NCBI GenBank assembly: GCA_031414695.1
Contig: JANNWG010000021.1
Coordinates: 1 to 64,000 of the forward strand
From: UKL13-2 sp031414695
GTDB taxonomy: Bacteria; Pseudomonadota; Gammaproteobacteria; Burkholderiales; Usitatibacteraceae
Direction: 5' to 3'
Length of the DNA: 64,000 nucleotides
Notes under the pieces: generated by a model
What the model saw: the letters and a program-made list of their open reading frames with translations, nothing else
Databases searched by the model: none
What the model was told of the DNA's origin: nothing
Program-made: the position numbers and the translations under genes
Part shown: positions 44,629-54,106 of the stretch, piece after piece
Numbering within the stretch: position 1 is the stretch's first letter
Layout of the letters: each line of letters starts with the position of its first letter

Positions 44629-45657
44629 ATGTTTACGCCACAAGAAGCGATTAACCGACTCTCTGATAAACGCGAAATTTTCTTTGATGAAATGGTTGAA
44701 TTATTTCGTCAAGTGATGGAAGGAAGCGTGACGCCTGTACAGCTTTCGGCGATTTTGATGGGGTTGCACGTTAAAACGGAAAGTGTTTCGGAGATTGCTG
44801 CCGCCGCGCAAGTGATGCGTGAATTTTCAACCAAAGTGCCCGTGTCTGACGCCACACACCTTGTGGATACCTGTGGTACTGGTGGCGATAAATCGCATAC
44901 ATTTAATATTTCAACGGCTGCTGCATTTGTTGCCGCGGCTGCTGGCGCGAAAGTCGCCAAGCATGGCGGGCGATCGGTGTCATCTTCATCTGGCAGCGCT
45001 GATGTGCTGGAGGCACTTGGTGTTAATTTGCAACTCACACCTGCCCAAGTCGCCGAAGCGATAAACACGATCGGTGTGGGCTTTATGTTTGCGCCGAACC
45101 ATCATCCGGCGATGAAATATGCCGCACCAGTGCGTAAAGAGCTCGGTATGCGAACTATCTTAAATATATTAGGCCCCCTCACCAATCCAGCAGGTGCGCC
45201 CAATCAAGTGATGGGCGTATTTCATCGCGACCTAGTCGGCATTCAGGCGCGCGTACTCAAGCAGCTCGGTGCAAAGCATGTCATGGTGGTGCATGGGGAA
45301 GATGGGCTTGATGAAATCACACTCACTGGCAAAACGCATATTGCCGAATTGAAACACGGCTTCGTTACCGAATTTACGATTGAACCAAAGCAATTTGGTA
45401 TCGATGTGGCCTCCCTTGAGTCAATAAAAGCGACTGATAAAGAGACCTCAAAAGCCATATTGCTTGACGTACTGAATGGCAAAACCGGCGCGGCGCAAGA
45501 CATTGTTGCGCTCAATGCAGGCGCGGCGATTTACGTGGCGGGGGTGACGAGTGATTTATGGGGCGGTGTGACGCGTGCGCGCGAGATGCTTACCTCGGGA
45601 CAGGCGCGTCAAAAGCTCGATACTTTAGTCAATTTTACCCAAAGTATTAAAAACTAA
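44629..45657 (+). CDS. trpD: Anthranilate phosphoribosyltransferase
   Basis: 342 aa, the normal length. The PRPP/anthranilate-binding motifs DTCGTGGDKSHTFNISTAAA, KHGGRSVSSSSGSADVLEALG and NILGPLTNPAGAPNQ are intact. It is separated from trpG by 8 bases and its stop overlaps the trpC start (TAATG). Confidence 0.98.
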   Translation: MFTPQEAINRLSDKREIFFDEMVELFRQVMEGSVTPVQLSAILMGLHVKTESVSEIAAAAQVMREFSTKVPVSDATHLVDTCGTGGDKSHTFNISTAAAFVAAAAGAKVAKHGGRSVSSSSGSADVLEALGVNLQLTPAQVAEAINTIGVGFMFAPNHHPAMKYAAPVRKELGMRTILNILGPLTNPAGAPNQVMGVFHRDLVGIQARVLKQLGAKHVMVVHGEDGLDEITLTGKTHIAELKHGFVTEFTIEPKQFGIDVASLESIKATDKETSKAILLDVLNGKTGAAQDIVALNAGAAIYVAGVTSDLWGGVTRAREMLTSGQARQKLDTLVNFTQSIKN

Positions 45658-46454
45658 TGTCGAATATTTTAGAAAAAATTCTCGCCACCAAACGTGACGA
45701 AGTGGCCGCAGACAAAGTTAATGTTAATGAAGCAGAATTGTACGAAACAATTCGTCAACTGCCGTCAACCAAAGATTTCGTCGGCGCCATTCGCGCAAAA
45801 CATCGCGTGCAACAATCTGCTGTTATTGCGGAGATAAAAAAGCAAAGCCCCTCGGCAGGGCAATTCCGTGCGTCAGATGATTTTGACCCGGCTAGATTTG
45901 CTAAAAGTTATGCTGAAAACGGTGCAGCTTGCTTGTCGGTGCTTACTGATATGCAATATTTTGGTGGCTGTGCGGATGATGTGCGTGCGGCTAGAGCCGC
46001 TTGTGATTTGCCTATCCTTCGCAAAGACTTCGTCATTGATGCGTATCAAATCATTGAAGCGCGGGCGATGGGTGCGGATGCTGTGCTGTTTATTATTGAT
46101 GCTGTGCACATTACGGTATTTCAGGAATGGGAGGCGTTGGCCACTTCGCTTGGACTTGCTGTACTGGCCGAGTCACACACTGAGGCACAGTTAAAGCAAG
46201 CCCTTTTGCTGAAAACTCCCTTAATTGGCATCAATAATCGAGATTTAACGCGCTTTGAGACTAATTTACAGACCACCTTAGCGCTAGCACCATTGGCGGA
46301 TAAAGGCCGTATCGTCGTTACGGAGAGTGGTATCGAAAATGCGCAAGCTATTGATTTGATGCAGAAAAATGGGATTTTTACTTTCTTGGTTGGCGGCGCC
46401 TTAATGAAAGCGGATGACCCCGGGATTGCTTTAGCAGCGCTATTTGCGGCCTGA
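45657..46454 (+). CDS. trpC: Indole-3-glycerol-phosphate synthase
   Basis: 265 aa monofunctional TrpC (no fused TrpF), TIM barrel. AVIAEIKKQSPSAGQFR, LSVLTDMQYFGG, LRKDFVIDAYQI and the terminal IVVTESGIENAQAI are characteristic. It is the last trp gene here; trpF, trpB and trpA are not in the window. No clear terminator follows the stop. Confidence 0.98.
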   Translation: MSNILEKILATKRDEVAADKVNVNEAELYETIRQLPSTKDFVGAIRAKHRVQQSAVIAEIKKQSPSAGQFRASDDFDPARFAKSYAENGAACLSVLTDMQYFGGCADDVRAARAACDLPILRKDFVIDAYQIIEARAMGADAVLFIIDAVHITVFQEWEALATSLGLAVLAESHTEAQLKQALLLKTPLIGINNRDLTRFETNLQTTLALAPLADKGRIVVTESGIENAQAIDLMQKNGIFTFLVGGALMKADDPGIALAALFAA

Positions 46455-46770
46455 TTTTTTTACAATGTTTTACGTTTCGCCATCAGCCATGATGCGCCCT
46501 ATGTGATGTTACCAATTGAAGACACCGAAAAGCTCATGTTGCAGAAGCGCAACATGGCCTAAGCCCTACAGACTTTTTGCCCTGATTGTCTTGAGGCAAG
46601 CTCGTATTTTTGGCAAACTATGTTCAGCTTCTCAGAAAATTTTGCAGAGAAGTCGCGTCTTAGCATAAAATCTTAAAGTTGGATTTTGCTTTTGGCGACG
46701 TCTCATGCCTTAGAGTTTGATTATTTGTATTACTTAATGCCTCACCGTTTTTATCCTTAGGAGATTTTTG
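46455..46770. other. Intergenic region between trpC and the porin
   Basis: 316 bases without a supported gene. It must carry the porin promoter, but no unambiguous -35/-10 pair was found. AGGAG (46759-46763) is a strong ribosome-binding site 7 bases before the porin ATG. Confidence 0.5.
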
Positions 46771-47856
46771 ATGAACAAAAAAATTATTGCTCTTGCAGTT
46801 GCTGCTGCCACATTGGCACCAGTTGCAATGGCACAAACCGCTAATCCAGTTACCTTGTACGGTCGCGTATATGCAATGTTTGAGAACGTAAAAGCAGACG
46901 GCGGCTCCGCTGTTGCAATTAGCAGCCGTAATCGCGTTGAGAACAATGGCTCATCATTGTTAGGCGTGCGTGGCACAGAAGATTTGGGTGGCGGCTTGAA
47001 GGCTTTCTTCCAACTCGAAACAACTTTCCGTCCTGATTCTGCTGTTGCCAGCTTCGGTGATCGCAATAGCGGTGTTGGTTTGCAAGGTGATTTCGGCTCC
47101 GTTTTGCTAGGCCGTTGGGACACCCCATTTAAGTTGGCAAATGCAACGTATGACGTATTCGGCGACACCACCATCGCTGGTTATACATCAGCCATGAGTG
47201 ATCGCGGTAACTTTAACCGTCGCTCAGAAAACGTTGTTCAATACTGGTCACCAAATTTCTCAGGCTTTCAAGGTCGCGTAAGCTACACGGCTAACGAAGC
47301 GAAGACAGCAACGGTAAACCCAGTTATTACATCATTTAACACCACTTATAACCAAGGCCCAGTCTCATTGGCGTTCGGTTACGAGAAGCACAAAGATACG
47401 TTCAGAAATTACTCCGCTACTGCAGCTGCTGCAGTTGCTGGTGCTACTGAGCGCGGTATGTCATTGGGTGGTGCAGTAACATTTGGTCCAATTAAAGTTG
47501 CTGCATTGACACAGCGCTTTAAGAAGACAGCCCCAACATTTAATGTGTCAGATTTGAAATCAAGCATGATTAACCTGCTTTATACAGCAGGTAAAAATCA
47601 GTTTGCATTCCAGCATCAGCGCGCTAAAAACGGTGCCGCTCGTTTGTTGACAGCTGCATCAGTTGTTGAGCCAGATACCAAAGTGAATTCACTTGGTTAC
47701 TACTACAACTTCTCACGCCGCACATCGTTTATTGCTGTTTATACACAGACAAAGAACAATGCTGCTGGTTTGGGTGGATTTGGTCAGAACACTTTGGCAA
47801 TTTCTGCTGATCAAGACCCACGTGGTTTTGCTGCAGGCTTCCGTCACACATTCTAA
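46771..47856 (+). CDS. Gram-negative outer-membrane porin
   Basis: 361 aa with signal peptide MNKKIIALAVAAATLAPVAM cleaved near AQ. The mature start TANPVTLYGRVYAMFENVK, the segments SSLLGVRGTEDLGGGLKAFF and VLLGRWDTPFK, and a C-terminal phenylalanine (GFRHTF) are hallmarks of the betaproteobacterial 16-stranded trimeric porins. It forms a general diffusion pore. A strong ribosome-binding site and a terminator directly after suggest a highly expressed single gene. Confidence 0.96.
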   Translation: MNKKIIALAVAAATLAPVAMAQTANPVTLYGRVYAMFENVKADGGSAVAISSRNRVENNGSSLLGVRGTEDLGGGLKAFFQLETTFRPDSAVASFGDRNSGVGLQGDFGSVLLGRWDTPFKLANATYDVFGDTTIAGYTSAMSDRGNFNRRSENVVQYWSPNFSGFQGRVSYTANEAKTATVNPVITSFNTTYNQGPVSLAFGYEKHKDTFRNYSATAAAAVAGATERGMSLGGAVTFGPIKVAALTQRFKKTAPTFNVSDLKSSMINLLYTAGKNQFAFQHQRAKNGAARLLTAASVVEPDTKVNSLGYYYNFSRRTSFIAVYTQTKNNAAGLGGFGQNTLAISADQDPRGFAAGFRHTF

Positions 47857-47895
47857 TCAACTCCATTAGTTGATTAGAGTTATGTTGTATCGTAA

Positions 47896-47923
47896 GCAGG
47901 CACCTTCGGGTGCCTGTTTTGTT
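47896..47923 (+). terminator. Intrinsic terminator after the porin
   Basis: CAGGCACC pairs with GGTGCCTG around TTCG, a very stable tetraloop, and is followed by TTTTGTTTT. It ends the porin transcript just before coq7. Confidence 0.92.
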
Positions 47924-47939
47924 TTCTAGGATTATTGTG

Positions 47940-48566
47940 ATGAATTTAGTTGATACCTTGATTTGCCAACTTGATGCAGGACTTCGTACTGTCTTTGCCG
48001 TAACACCAGCTGCCCGCGCTATGCCAAAGGTCAATGCTGAGGCGTCCGCAATGGCAACGAGCGATGCGGTAACTAGCATTAGACTGATGCGCGTCAATCA
48101 CGTTGGCGAGGTATCCGCCCAGGCACTTTACCAAGGCCAGTTGTTAGTTGCGCGTGATAGCGCCACGCGAGAAATTCTAGAACACGCTGCACTTGAAGAG
48201 CGCGATCATTTAGCTTGGTGTCAATCACGAATTAACGAGTTAGGTGGTCAAACCAGTTTGTTAAGCCCAGTTTTCTACGCTGGTGCGTGGGCGATGGGTG
48301 TTATGTCAGGTTTAGTTGGCGACAAATGGAGCATGGGGTTTTTAGTTGAGACAGAGCGGCAAGTTGAAGCGCACCTCGATACGCATCTCGAAAAGCTTCC
48401 AGTCAATGACATGAAAAGCCGCGCGATTATTGCGCAAATGCGCCAAGATGAAATAGAGCACGGCAATACCGGCGAAGCGCACGGCGCTGCTGCTCTACCT
48501 TCCCCCATCAAAGCCATGATGCGGGCTTCGTCAAAGGTGATGACTTCAACGACGTATTGGGTGTAA
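47940..48566 (+). CDS. coq7: Coq7-type ubiquinone hydroxylase
   Basis: 208 aa di-iron monooxygenase of ubiquinone synthesis (hydroxylation of the C6 position in the COQ7/UbiF step). Two ferritin-like Glu/His pairs are visible: NHVGEVSAQALY with EERDHLAWC, and ETERQVEAHLD with DEIEHGNTG. I start at MNLVDTLIC (47940), 4 bases after AGGATTATTG; the longer frame would lie in the porin terminator. It complements the two FAD hydroxylases at 34118-36483. Confidence 0.94.
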   Translation: MNLVDTLICQLDAGLRTVFAVTPAARAMPKVNAEASAMATSDAVTSIRLMRVNHVGEVSAQALYQGQLLVARDSATREILEHAALEERDHLAWCQSRINELGGQTSLLSPVFYAGAWAMGVMSGLVGDKWSMGFLVETERQVEAHLDTHLEKLPVNDMKSRAIIAQMRQDEIEHGNTGEAHGAAALPSPIKAMMRASSKVMTSTTYWV

Positions 48567-48673
48567 TCTGCGACGTCACTAGCTACATCGAAGTCGGGGA
48601 TTTAGGGCGTAAAACTGATATGGAACTCGAACCTGAGTAGGTCACTAGTAACGTCGTGTCGCACTTTTCGCCA

Positions 48674-48793
48674 CGCAATCCCCACTAACTCCCCTTTTTC
48701 AAAGGGGAGAACTGGTTGGTGGAGTTTGCAAAATAGAACTCAAACCTTAGATCGGCTCCTCCCTTTGAAAAAGGGAGGCTGGGAGGGATTGCG
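48674..48793. repeat. Inverted repeat with TTTTTCAAAGGGGAG-type arms
   Basis: CGCAATCCC and GGGATTGCG are the outer ends. Inside are two local hairpins, CTCCCCTTT/AAAGGGGAG and CTCCCTTT/AAAGGGAG, with a CCTCCCTTTGAAAAAGGGAG core. This is a widespread bacterial intergenic repeat type. A further weak inverted repeat (GTCACTAG motifs) lies at about 48569-48663. No gene is present in 48567-48894. Confidence 0.8.
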
Positions 48794-48894
48794 TTGTTAA
48801 TTGAAACTCTTGCAATCATGGATGCCGCACTTCGCGCTGCATAATCCACGGCGAAATTTTTTTTGATTTTTCTGTGGTGTCAACCTCTCACCGA

Positions 48895-50133
48895 CTAATG
48901 AAAAAACAAATACGCCACCCAAATAGCTGCAATCACGCCCGCTAAATCCGCTAACAATCCGTAGCCAATTGCATAGCGTGTTTTGGTAATGCCGACCGAG
49001 CCGAAGTAGAGCGCGATGATGTAGAGCGTGGTGTCAGATGAGCCTTGCATGATGCTCACTAGTCGGCCAACAAATGAATCTACACCGTAGGTTTTCATCG
49101 CATCAATCATCATTGCACGCGCGCCACTTCCGCTGACGGATTTCATCAGTGCGGTGGGTAGTCCTGGCGTGAAATCGGTGTTAAAGCCCATTTGGGTAAA
49201 TGCCCATGTAAAGCCTGAAACGATAAAGCCTAAGACGCCAGAATTTCTCAGCACACTAATGGCGACCAGCATGCCAACTAAATACGGGATGATCATAATG
49301 GATGTTTGAATGCCGCCTTTCGCACCCTCGATAAATGCTTCATAGACATTCACTTTTTTACGTAGGCCGCCGACTAAAAATAATACGATGATGCCAAACA
49401 AAATAAAGTTGCTTGCCACTTTTGAGACAATTTGTATTTCGGCACGCGTTAAAAAATTACTAAAGAAAAAAACTAATCCTAAGACACACGCGGTCATGCC
49501 GCCGAGCCAGGCCATGATAACGGGGTCAAAAATTTTGATGCGCTGCTTGATGGCTAAGGCCATGAACGCGACAAACGTTCCTGCGTAAGTAGCAATCAAG
49601 GTAGGGATAAAAATATCTGATGGGTCTTGCGCGCCGAGAATCGCGCGCTGCGCCATGACGGTGAGTGGTATGAGCGTTAAACCCGCGGTTTGCAACACCA
49701 GAAACATAATCTGGGCGTCACTGGCTTCATCTTTTTTCGGGTTAATACTTTGCAAGCTCTCCATTGCTTTTAAGCCGAATGGGGTCGCGGCATTATCAAG
49801 GCCTAAAAAATTTGCCGAAAAATTCATCACCATATGGCCTGTGGCGGGATGGTCTTTGGGAATGGTTGGAAAAATACGTGAGAAAAAAGGCGAGATCACC
49901 CGCGCAATCATGGCAATAAAGCCAGCCTTTTCGGCGATATTTAAAATACCCAGCCAAAGCGTCATCACGCCGGCTAATGGCAATGCTATTTCCATCACGC
50001 CAATGCGCGCGGAGTCAAATGTGCCGTCAACGATTTTTTTAAAAACGTCGGTATCGCCTAAAAAAATCCACTGTGCGAGCGCGGCAATAAAGCCAACAAT
50101 GAAAAAGCCCGCCCATAAATATGTCAGTGCCAT
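48895..50133 (-). CDS. SpmA/SpmB-like nucleoside-recognition (GATE) membrane protein
   Basis: 412 aa, about ten hydrophobic segments. The first half resembles SpmA (MVMNFSANFLGLDNAATPFG, with MEIALPLAGVMTLWLG) and the second half SpmB (GAKGGIQTSIMIIPYLVGML, PTALMKSVSGSGARAMMIDA, MQGSSDTTLYI). Many proteobacteria carry this as one fused gene while Bacillus has two. Function outside sporulation is unknown; transport is likely. It is flanked by repeats on both sides. Confidence 0.88.
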   Translation of the reverse strand: MALTYLWAGFFIVGFIAALAQWIFLGDTDVFKKIVDGTFDSARIGVMEIALPLAGVMTLWLGILNIAEKAGFIAMIARVISPFFSRIFPTIPKDHPATGHMVMNFSANFLGLDNAATPFGLKAMESLQSINPKKDEASDAQIMFLVLQTAGLTLIPLTVMAQRAILGAQDPSDIFIPTLIATYAGTFVAFMALAIKQRIKIFDPVIMAWLGGMTACVLGLVFFFSNFLTRAEIQIVSKVASNFILFGIIVLFLVGGLRKKVNVYEAFIEGAKGGIQTSIMIIPYLVGMLVAISVLRNSGVLGFIVSGFTWAFTQMGFNTDFTPGLPTALMKSVSGSGARAMMIDAMKTYGVDSFVGRLVSIMQGSSDTTLYIIALYFGSVGITKTRYAIGYGLLADLAGVIAAIWVAYLFFH

Positions 50134-50179
50134 GTTGTTCCCTAATTTTTAGCCACAGAGTAGGTGGCGCTTTTTTTTT

Positions 50180-50371
50180 AGCCACAGATGAACACAGATA
50201 AACGCAGATAAGGTCAAAACCACTTTTTCTATTCGAGATACTTTCAATACGGCTTATTCAACAAAAAGCATATTCCTCGTCGCCAAAAGCGGCTCTGTCG
50301 GAATGACAAATTTAATAATCGTTTTTGACTTTATCTGCGTTTATCTGTGTTCATCTGTAGCTAAAAATATT
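50180..50371. repeat. Inverted-repeat element with ACAGATGAACACAGATA arms
   Basis: The left arm AGCCACAGATGAACACAGAT continues into AAACGCAGATAAGGTCAAAA. The right arm is its near-perfect inverted copy (50322-50371). The centre contains CTGTCGGAATGACAAA, the same core as the glyQ-upstream repeats. A further TTATCGGTGTCAATCAGCGG tail follows to about 50401. A close relative is at 60040-60144. Confidence 0.88.
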
Positions 50372-50408
50372 TTTGACCTTATCGGTGTCAATCAGCGGTT
50401 CAAAAAAA

Positions 50409-51998
50409 CTACTTCACCCTAATCCACAATGGTGCAAATTTATTGTCAGTACGATGAACCAACGACACATTGGCGCGTGTCACCCATGGAATCACTTGCC
50501 GATGGAGTGGGATCACTAGCACTTCGCGTTGTATGAGTTCAACCGCTTTGTTGATGAGCGCTAGACGATTTGTCGCGTCCATTTCGGTGTCGGCTTGCGC
50601 GATAAGCGCATCGAGTTCGACGTTTTTGAAGTTGCCATAGTTGGTGTCGCCTGCACCCTTATCGTTTAAGCTGTGATAGAGCGGTTTTAAGGTAAACATG
50701 GCATCCCCAGTAATGCTGCTCCAGCCCTGCATGCAAACGGAAAATTCTTTTTTCGGTGTGCGAGCAAAGTATTGTGCTTTTGGCATCGCATCCACCTTTA
50801 CGTTAAGCCCGATGCGCGCCCACATACTGGCCAGCGCTACGCAAATTTTTTCATCATTTACATAGCGATCATTGGGGCAGTGAAGCGTGAAGCCAAATCC
50901 TTTTGGATAACCAGCCTCTGTTAATAGTTTTACCGAACCCGCGACATCATATGGCAGGCGCTTCTCCAGCGCAGCATTGATGCCTTCAGTCTTAGGGCTA
51001 GGCATCACAAGCCCAGTCGGTGTGGAGAGGCCGCGCATGATTTGTGTGCGAATCGCGTTGATGTCGATGGCCTGATACATCGCTTGGCGTACGCGACGAT
51101 CTTTGAATGGATTTTTGCCTTTCACATCGGCGAACAACAATTCATCACGCGCTTGGTCAAATGCAATACTAATCACACGCGCCTCGTCGCCTTCCCAAAT
51201 TTTTAAGTCGCGATCTGCTTTAAGCCGTGTAATGTCTTGCGGCGCTGGGTCAAGCACAAAATCAATCTCGTTGGATTTCAATGCCGCCATGCGTGTTACA
51301 TCGCTGCTAATCGGACGATATTCGATTGTCTCAATATTGCTCTCAAAGCGCCCTTCCTTAATGCCCCACCAGCCCGCATATTTTTTGTGAACGGTCTTCA
51401 CGCCAGCATCGTATGACACCAGCTGAAATGGGCCAGTGCCCATCGCGTTGCGTGCAGCAAATGTGGTTTCTTTGGCAGTGAAATCTTGCGGGTTAACTAC
51501 GTTATTTGCTTCCGCCCATTTTTTGCTCATGATGGGGACTTCAGCAATGGAAGCCATAGCGGAGGGGTTAGGTGCATCAGTTGTAAATTCGACCGTTAAG
51601 TCATCAACTTTGCGTGGCTTGCCGGCAATGGCGGTGTAGGTTTTAAATTGTTTTGATTTCGCGGCGCGCTCAAATGAGAACACCACATCGTCTGCTGTCA
51701 TAGCGGAGCCATCTTGAAATTTCACCCCTTTACGCAATGTCACCACGCGTTTGGTGGGGCTGGTTATTTTCCATGACGTTGCCAGCCATGCTTGTGGTTT
51801 CATGTCACGCCCTGGCTGCAACAAGCGCTCATAGACGAGCGCATTAATAGATTTGGTAAAGCTCTCATCTTGCGCGTGAGGGTCTTGCGTGGTGGAATCG
51901 CCCTTTGAAGACCAACGAAATGTTTTCGCTATGCTTGTCGTGGAGGCGCAAAGTAGAGCAACAATAAAAATGATCGAGATGGATTGACGACAAAACAT
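50409..51998 (-). CDS. Family 5 ABC transporter substrate-binding protein (peptide/opine type)
   Basis: 529 aa, SBP_bac_5 family. A signal peptide (about residues 1-24, ending SIA) targets it to the periplasm. FRWSSKGDSTTQDPHAQDES, RVVTLRKGVKFQDGSAMTAD and DRRVRQAMYQAIDINAIRTQ are typical. These proteins bind oligopeptides, nickel or sugar-peptide ligands. No permease or ATPase gene is adjacent; it is divergent from the GntR regulator and shares its control region, which suggests regulation together with the amino-sugar locus. Confidence 0.88.
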   Translation of the reverse strand: MFCRQSISIIFIVALLCASTTSIAKTFRWSSKGDSTTQDPHAQDESFTKSINALVYERLLQPGRDMKPQAWLATSWKITSPTKRVVTLRKGVKFQDGSAMTADDVVFSFERAAKSKQFKTYTAIAGKPRKVDDLTVEFTTDAPNPSAMASIAEVPIMSKKWAEANNVVNPQDFTAKETTFAARNAMGTGPFQLVSYDAGVKTVHKKYAGWWGIKEGRFESNIETIEYRPISSDVTRMAALKSNEIDFVLDPAPQDITRLKADRDLKIWEGDEARVISIAFDQARDELLFADVKGKNPFKDRRVRQAMYQAIDINAIRTQIMRGLSTPTGLVMPSPKTEGINAALEKRLPYDVAGSVKLLTEAGYPKGFGFTLHCPNDRYVNDEKICVALASMWARIGLNVKVDAMPKAQYFARTPKKEFSVCMQGWSSITGDAMFTLKPLYHSLNDKGAGDTNYGNFKNVELDALIAQADTEMDATNRLALINKAVELIQREVLVIPLHRQVIPWVTRANVSLVHRTDNKFAPLWIRVK

Positions 51999-52087
51999 AT
52001 GTACCCTTTATTGATAGCAGTATTTGATGAAAGTGTAGCGCTGATCAGCATTAATTTACACGTGGCATCAAAATTCAACATTGCCAG

Positions 52088-52109
52088 TTGGTATTAAATT
52101 GGTATTATT
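52088..52109. promoter_or_regulatory. Candidate operator: 11-bp tandem repeat
   Basis: TTGGTATTAAA is followed directly by TTGGTATTATT in the 205-base gap between the divergent family 5 binding protein and the GntR regulator. The 11-base period places both half-sites on one face of the helix. TTGGTAT-type half-sites are reported for some NagR/HutC-like regulators, but here it is only a candidate. Confidence 0.4.
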
Positions 52110-52203
52110 TATGCAATGATAGCGTGTCTTATGTCATCATTGCACGTGCATTTAAATGCATGTGTTTTTCAAAATTGCTTGTTCAATTCGCGAGTGAGGC
52201 CGA

Positions 52204-52992
52204 ATGCCATCGCCAACATCAAAGTTGTCTCCTAAATCTGTGCAGAAGCCAGCATTAAAACCAACGCAAAAGCTGTTCAAATTTGATCCGCGTGATAATT
52301 CACCGCTGTATGCACAGCTTGCGCGTAAGCTTGGTCAGGCGGTGCGTGAGGGACAGTATTTAGCCAATGAAGCGCTGCCTTCAGAGCGCTTACTATCGGA
52401 GTCGCTTGGTGTTTCGCGTGTCACGGCGCGTAAAGCGATTGATCAATTAGTCGATCAGGGTTTGATTGTCAGGCGACAAGGCTCAGGCAATTACATCGCG
52501 CCGCGCTTCGAGCAGGCATTAACGAGATTGTCGAGCTTTTCGGAAGAATTATCGCGGCGCGGCTATCGGCCATCTTCACGTTGGCTAAAGCGCGCCATTA
52601 CCGCGGCCACGCCCGAAGAGCAATTAAGTTTGAATCTAAATGTAAACGCTAAAGTCGCCAGGCTTGAGCGTTTACGGCTGGCTGATGATGTCGTCATGGC
52701 GTATGAAGTTAGTGTATTGCCAGTCTCAATTGTGAATCGACCAACCGATATTGAAGGCTCGCTCTACCAATACCTAGAAGAATTTTCACATGTGCCCGTA
52801 CGCGCCGTGCAGCACATACGCGCACTAAACGCGCACGGCAAATTGGCCGAGCGACTTGGCATACCAGAAGGCCAAGCGGTGCTATTTATTACCCGCCTAG
52901 GCTATTTGGAGACAGGCCAGCCAGTGGAATTAACCATCTCGTATTGCCGTAATGACTACTATGATTTTATTGCCGAGATGCGCCGTGAATAG
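52204..52992 (+). CDS. GntR/HutC-family regulator with UTRA domain (NagR-like)
   Basis: 262 aa. The N-terminal winged helix contains YLANEALPSERLLSESLGVS and VTARKAIDQLVDQGLIVRRQ (about 57-96). A UTRA effector domain follows (about 110-258), ending with the family pattern QPVELTISYCRNDYYDF. NagR/DasR proteins of this group sense GlcN-6-P or GlcNAc-6-P; its overlap with nagA supports that assignment. It probably represses the nag genes and the divergent binding-protein gene. Confidence 0.9.
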   Translation: MPSPTSKLSPKSVQKPALKPTQKLFKFDPRDNSPLYAQLARKLGQAVREGQYLANEALPSERLLSESLGVSRVTARKAIDQLVDQGLIVRRQGSGNYIAPRFEQALTRLSSFSEELSRRGYRPSSRWLKRAITAATPEEQLSLNLNVNAKVARLERLRLADDVVMAYEVSVLPVSIVNRPTDIEGSLYQYLEEFSHVPVRAVQHIRALNAHGKLAERLGIPEGQAVLFITRLGYLETGQPVELTISYCRNDYYDFIAEMRRE

Positions 52993-54106
52993 TCTCGTTG
53001 TTAACGGACACATACTCACGCCTGCTGGTTTTATCGATGGGCAAGCCAATGTTGAGAACGGCAAAATCACCGCGATTCAGGGTGAGCCAATCGCTGAAGC
53101 GGAAGTACGTGAGAGCGCCCGTGACATCATCTTGCCAGGCTTTATTGATTTGCATGTACATGGCGGTGCAGGGCGCGACATCATGGAAGGCGGCGATGCA
53201 GCACAGAAAGTTGCTGCGATTCACGCCGAACACGGCACGACCTCCATGCTCGCCACCACCATGACAGCACCAGCGGAAGATTTGCAGATTGCCTTTCGCG
53301 CGATGACCGATATTTGTCAACAGGGTGTTAAAAATGGTGCAAGAGTCTTGGGAATGCATCTCGAAGGCCCTTACATCAACGCCGCAATGTTAGGCGCGCA
53401 GCCACCATTTGCAAGACCATTGCAGCTTGATGAGCTAGCCTTATTGAATCAACTCGCACCGATTCGGCTGATCACCATGGCACCGGAAGTGCCGGGCAAT
53501 CTCGATTTAATTCCCGCGCTAGTTGCCGCTGGTTATGTGGTGCAAATTGGTCATACCACTGGCTCATATGAAGAAGGCGTGGCGGCGTTGACAAATGGTG
53601 CCAGCGGCTTTACGCATTTATTTAACGCCATGACTGGCATGCACCATCGAAAGCCTGGCATGGTTGGTGTGGCACTAGCCCATGCCGAGTATGCGGAAAT
53701 CATCCCTGATTTACTGCATGTACATCCTGGTGCAATCCATGTGGCGTTGCGCGCGATACCAAAATTATTTTGTGTCACCGATTCAACCTCAGCAGCTGGC
53801 ATGCCAGATGGTGAATATCGACTTGGCCGTCATACAGTCATCAAGTGTATGGGCGGGGTCAGACTGGCTGATGGTACGTTGGCGGGATCGAGCCTAACAA
53901 TGGATCAAGCGCTTGGTAATTTAGTGAATCAACTAGGACTCTCCCTTGCCGGTGCCTCGCGCCGTGTTTCAACCAACGCCGCTGACTATTTGCGGCTGCA
54001 TGATCGTGGGCGCATCGCGGCTGATGCTTGGGCCGATATGGTGGTGCTAAATCGCGATTTGGACTTAAAAACTGTTTATGTAGAAGGAAACAAAATTGGA
54101 CAATAA
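52985..54106 (+). CDS. nagA: N-acetylglucosamine-6-phosphate deacetylase
   Basis: 373 aa amidohydrolase giving GlcN-6-P and acetate. The metal/active site motifs are visible: FIDLHVHGGAGRD, LGMHLEGPYIN, QIGHTTGSYEEG, HLFNAMTGMHHRKPG and CVTDSTSAAGMPDG (catalytic Asp). I use the GTG at 52985 (VNSLVVNGHILTPAG), overlapping the regulator stop by 8 bases; the frame upstream belongs to the regulator gene. Confidence 0.95.
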   Translation: MNSLVVNGHILTPAGFIDGQANVENGKITAIQGEPIAEAEVRESARDIILPGFIDLHVHGGAGRDIMEGGDAAQKVAAIHAEHGTTSMLATTMTAPAEDLQIAFRAMTDICQQGVKNGARVLGMHLEGPYINAAMLGAQPPFARPLQLDELALLNQLAPIRLITMAPEVPGNLDLIPALVAAGYVVQIGHTTGSYEEGVAALTNGASGFTHLFNAMTGMHHRKPGMVGVALAHAEYAEIIPDLLHVHPGAIHVALRAIPKLFCVTDSTSAAGMPDGEYRLGRHTVIKCMGGVRLADGTLAGSSLTMDQALGNLVNQLGLSLAGASRRVSTNAADYLRLHDRGRIAADAWADMVVLNRDLDLKTVYVEGNKIGQ

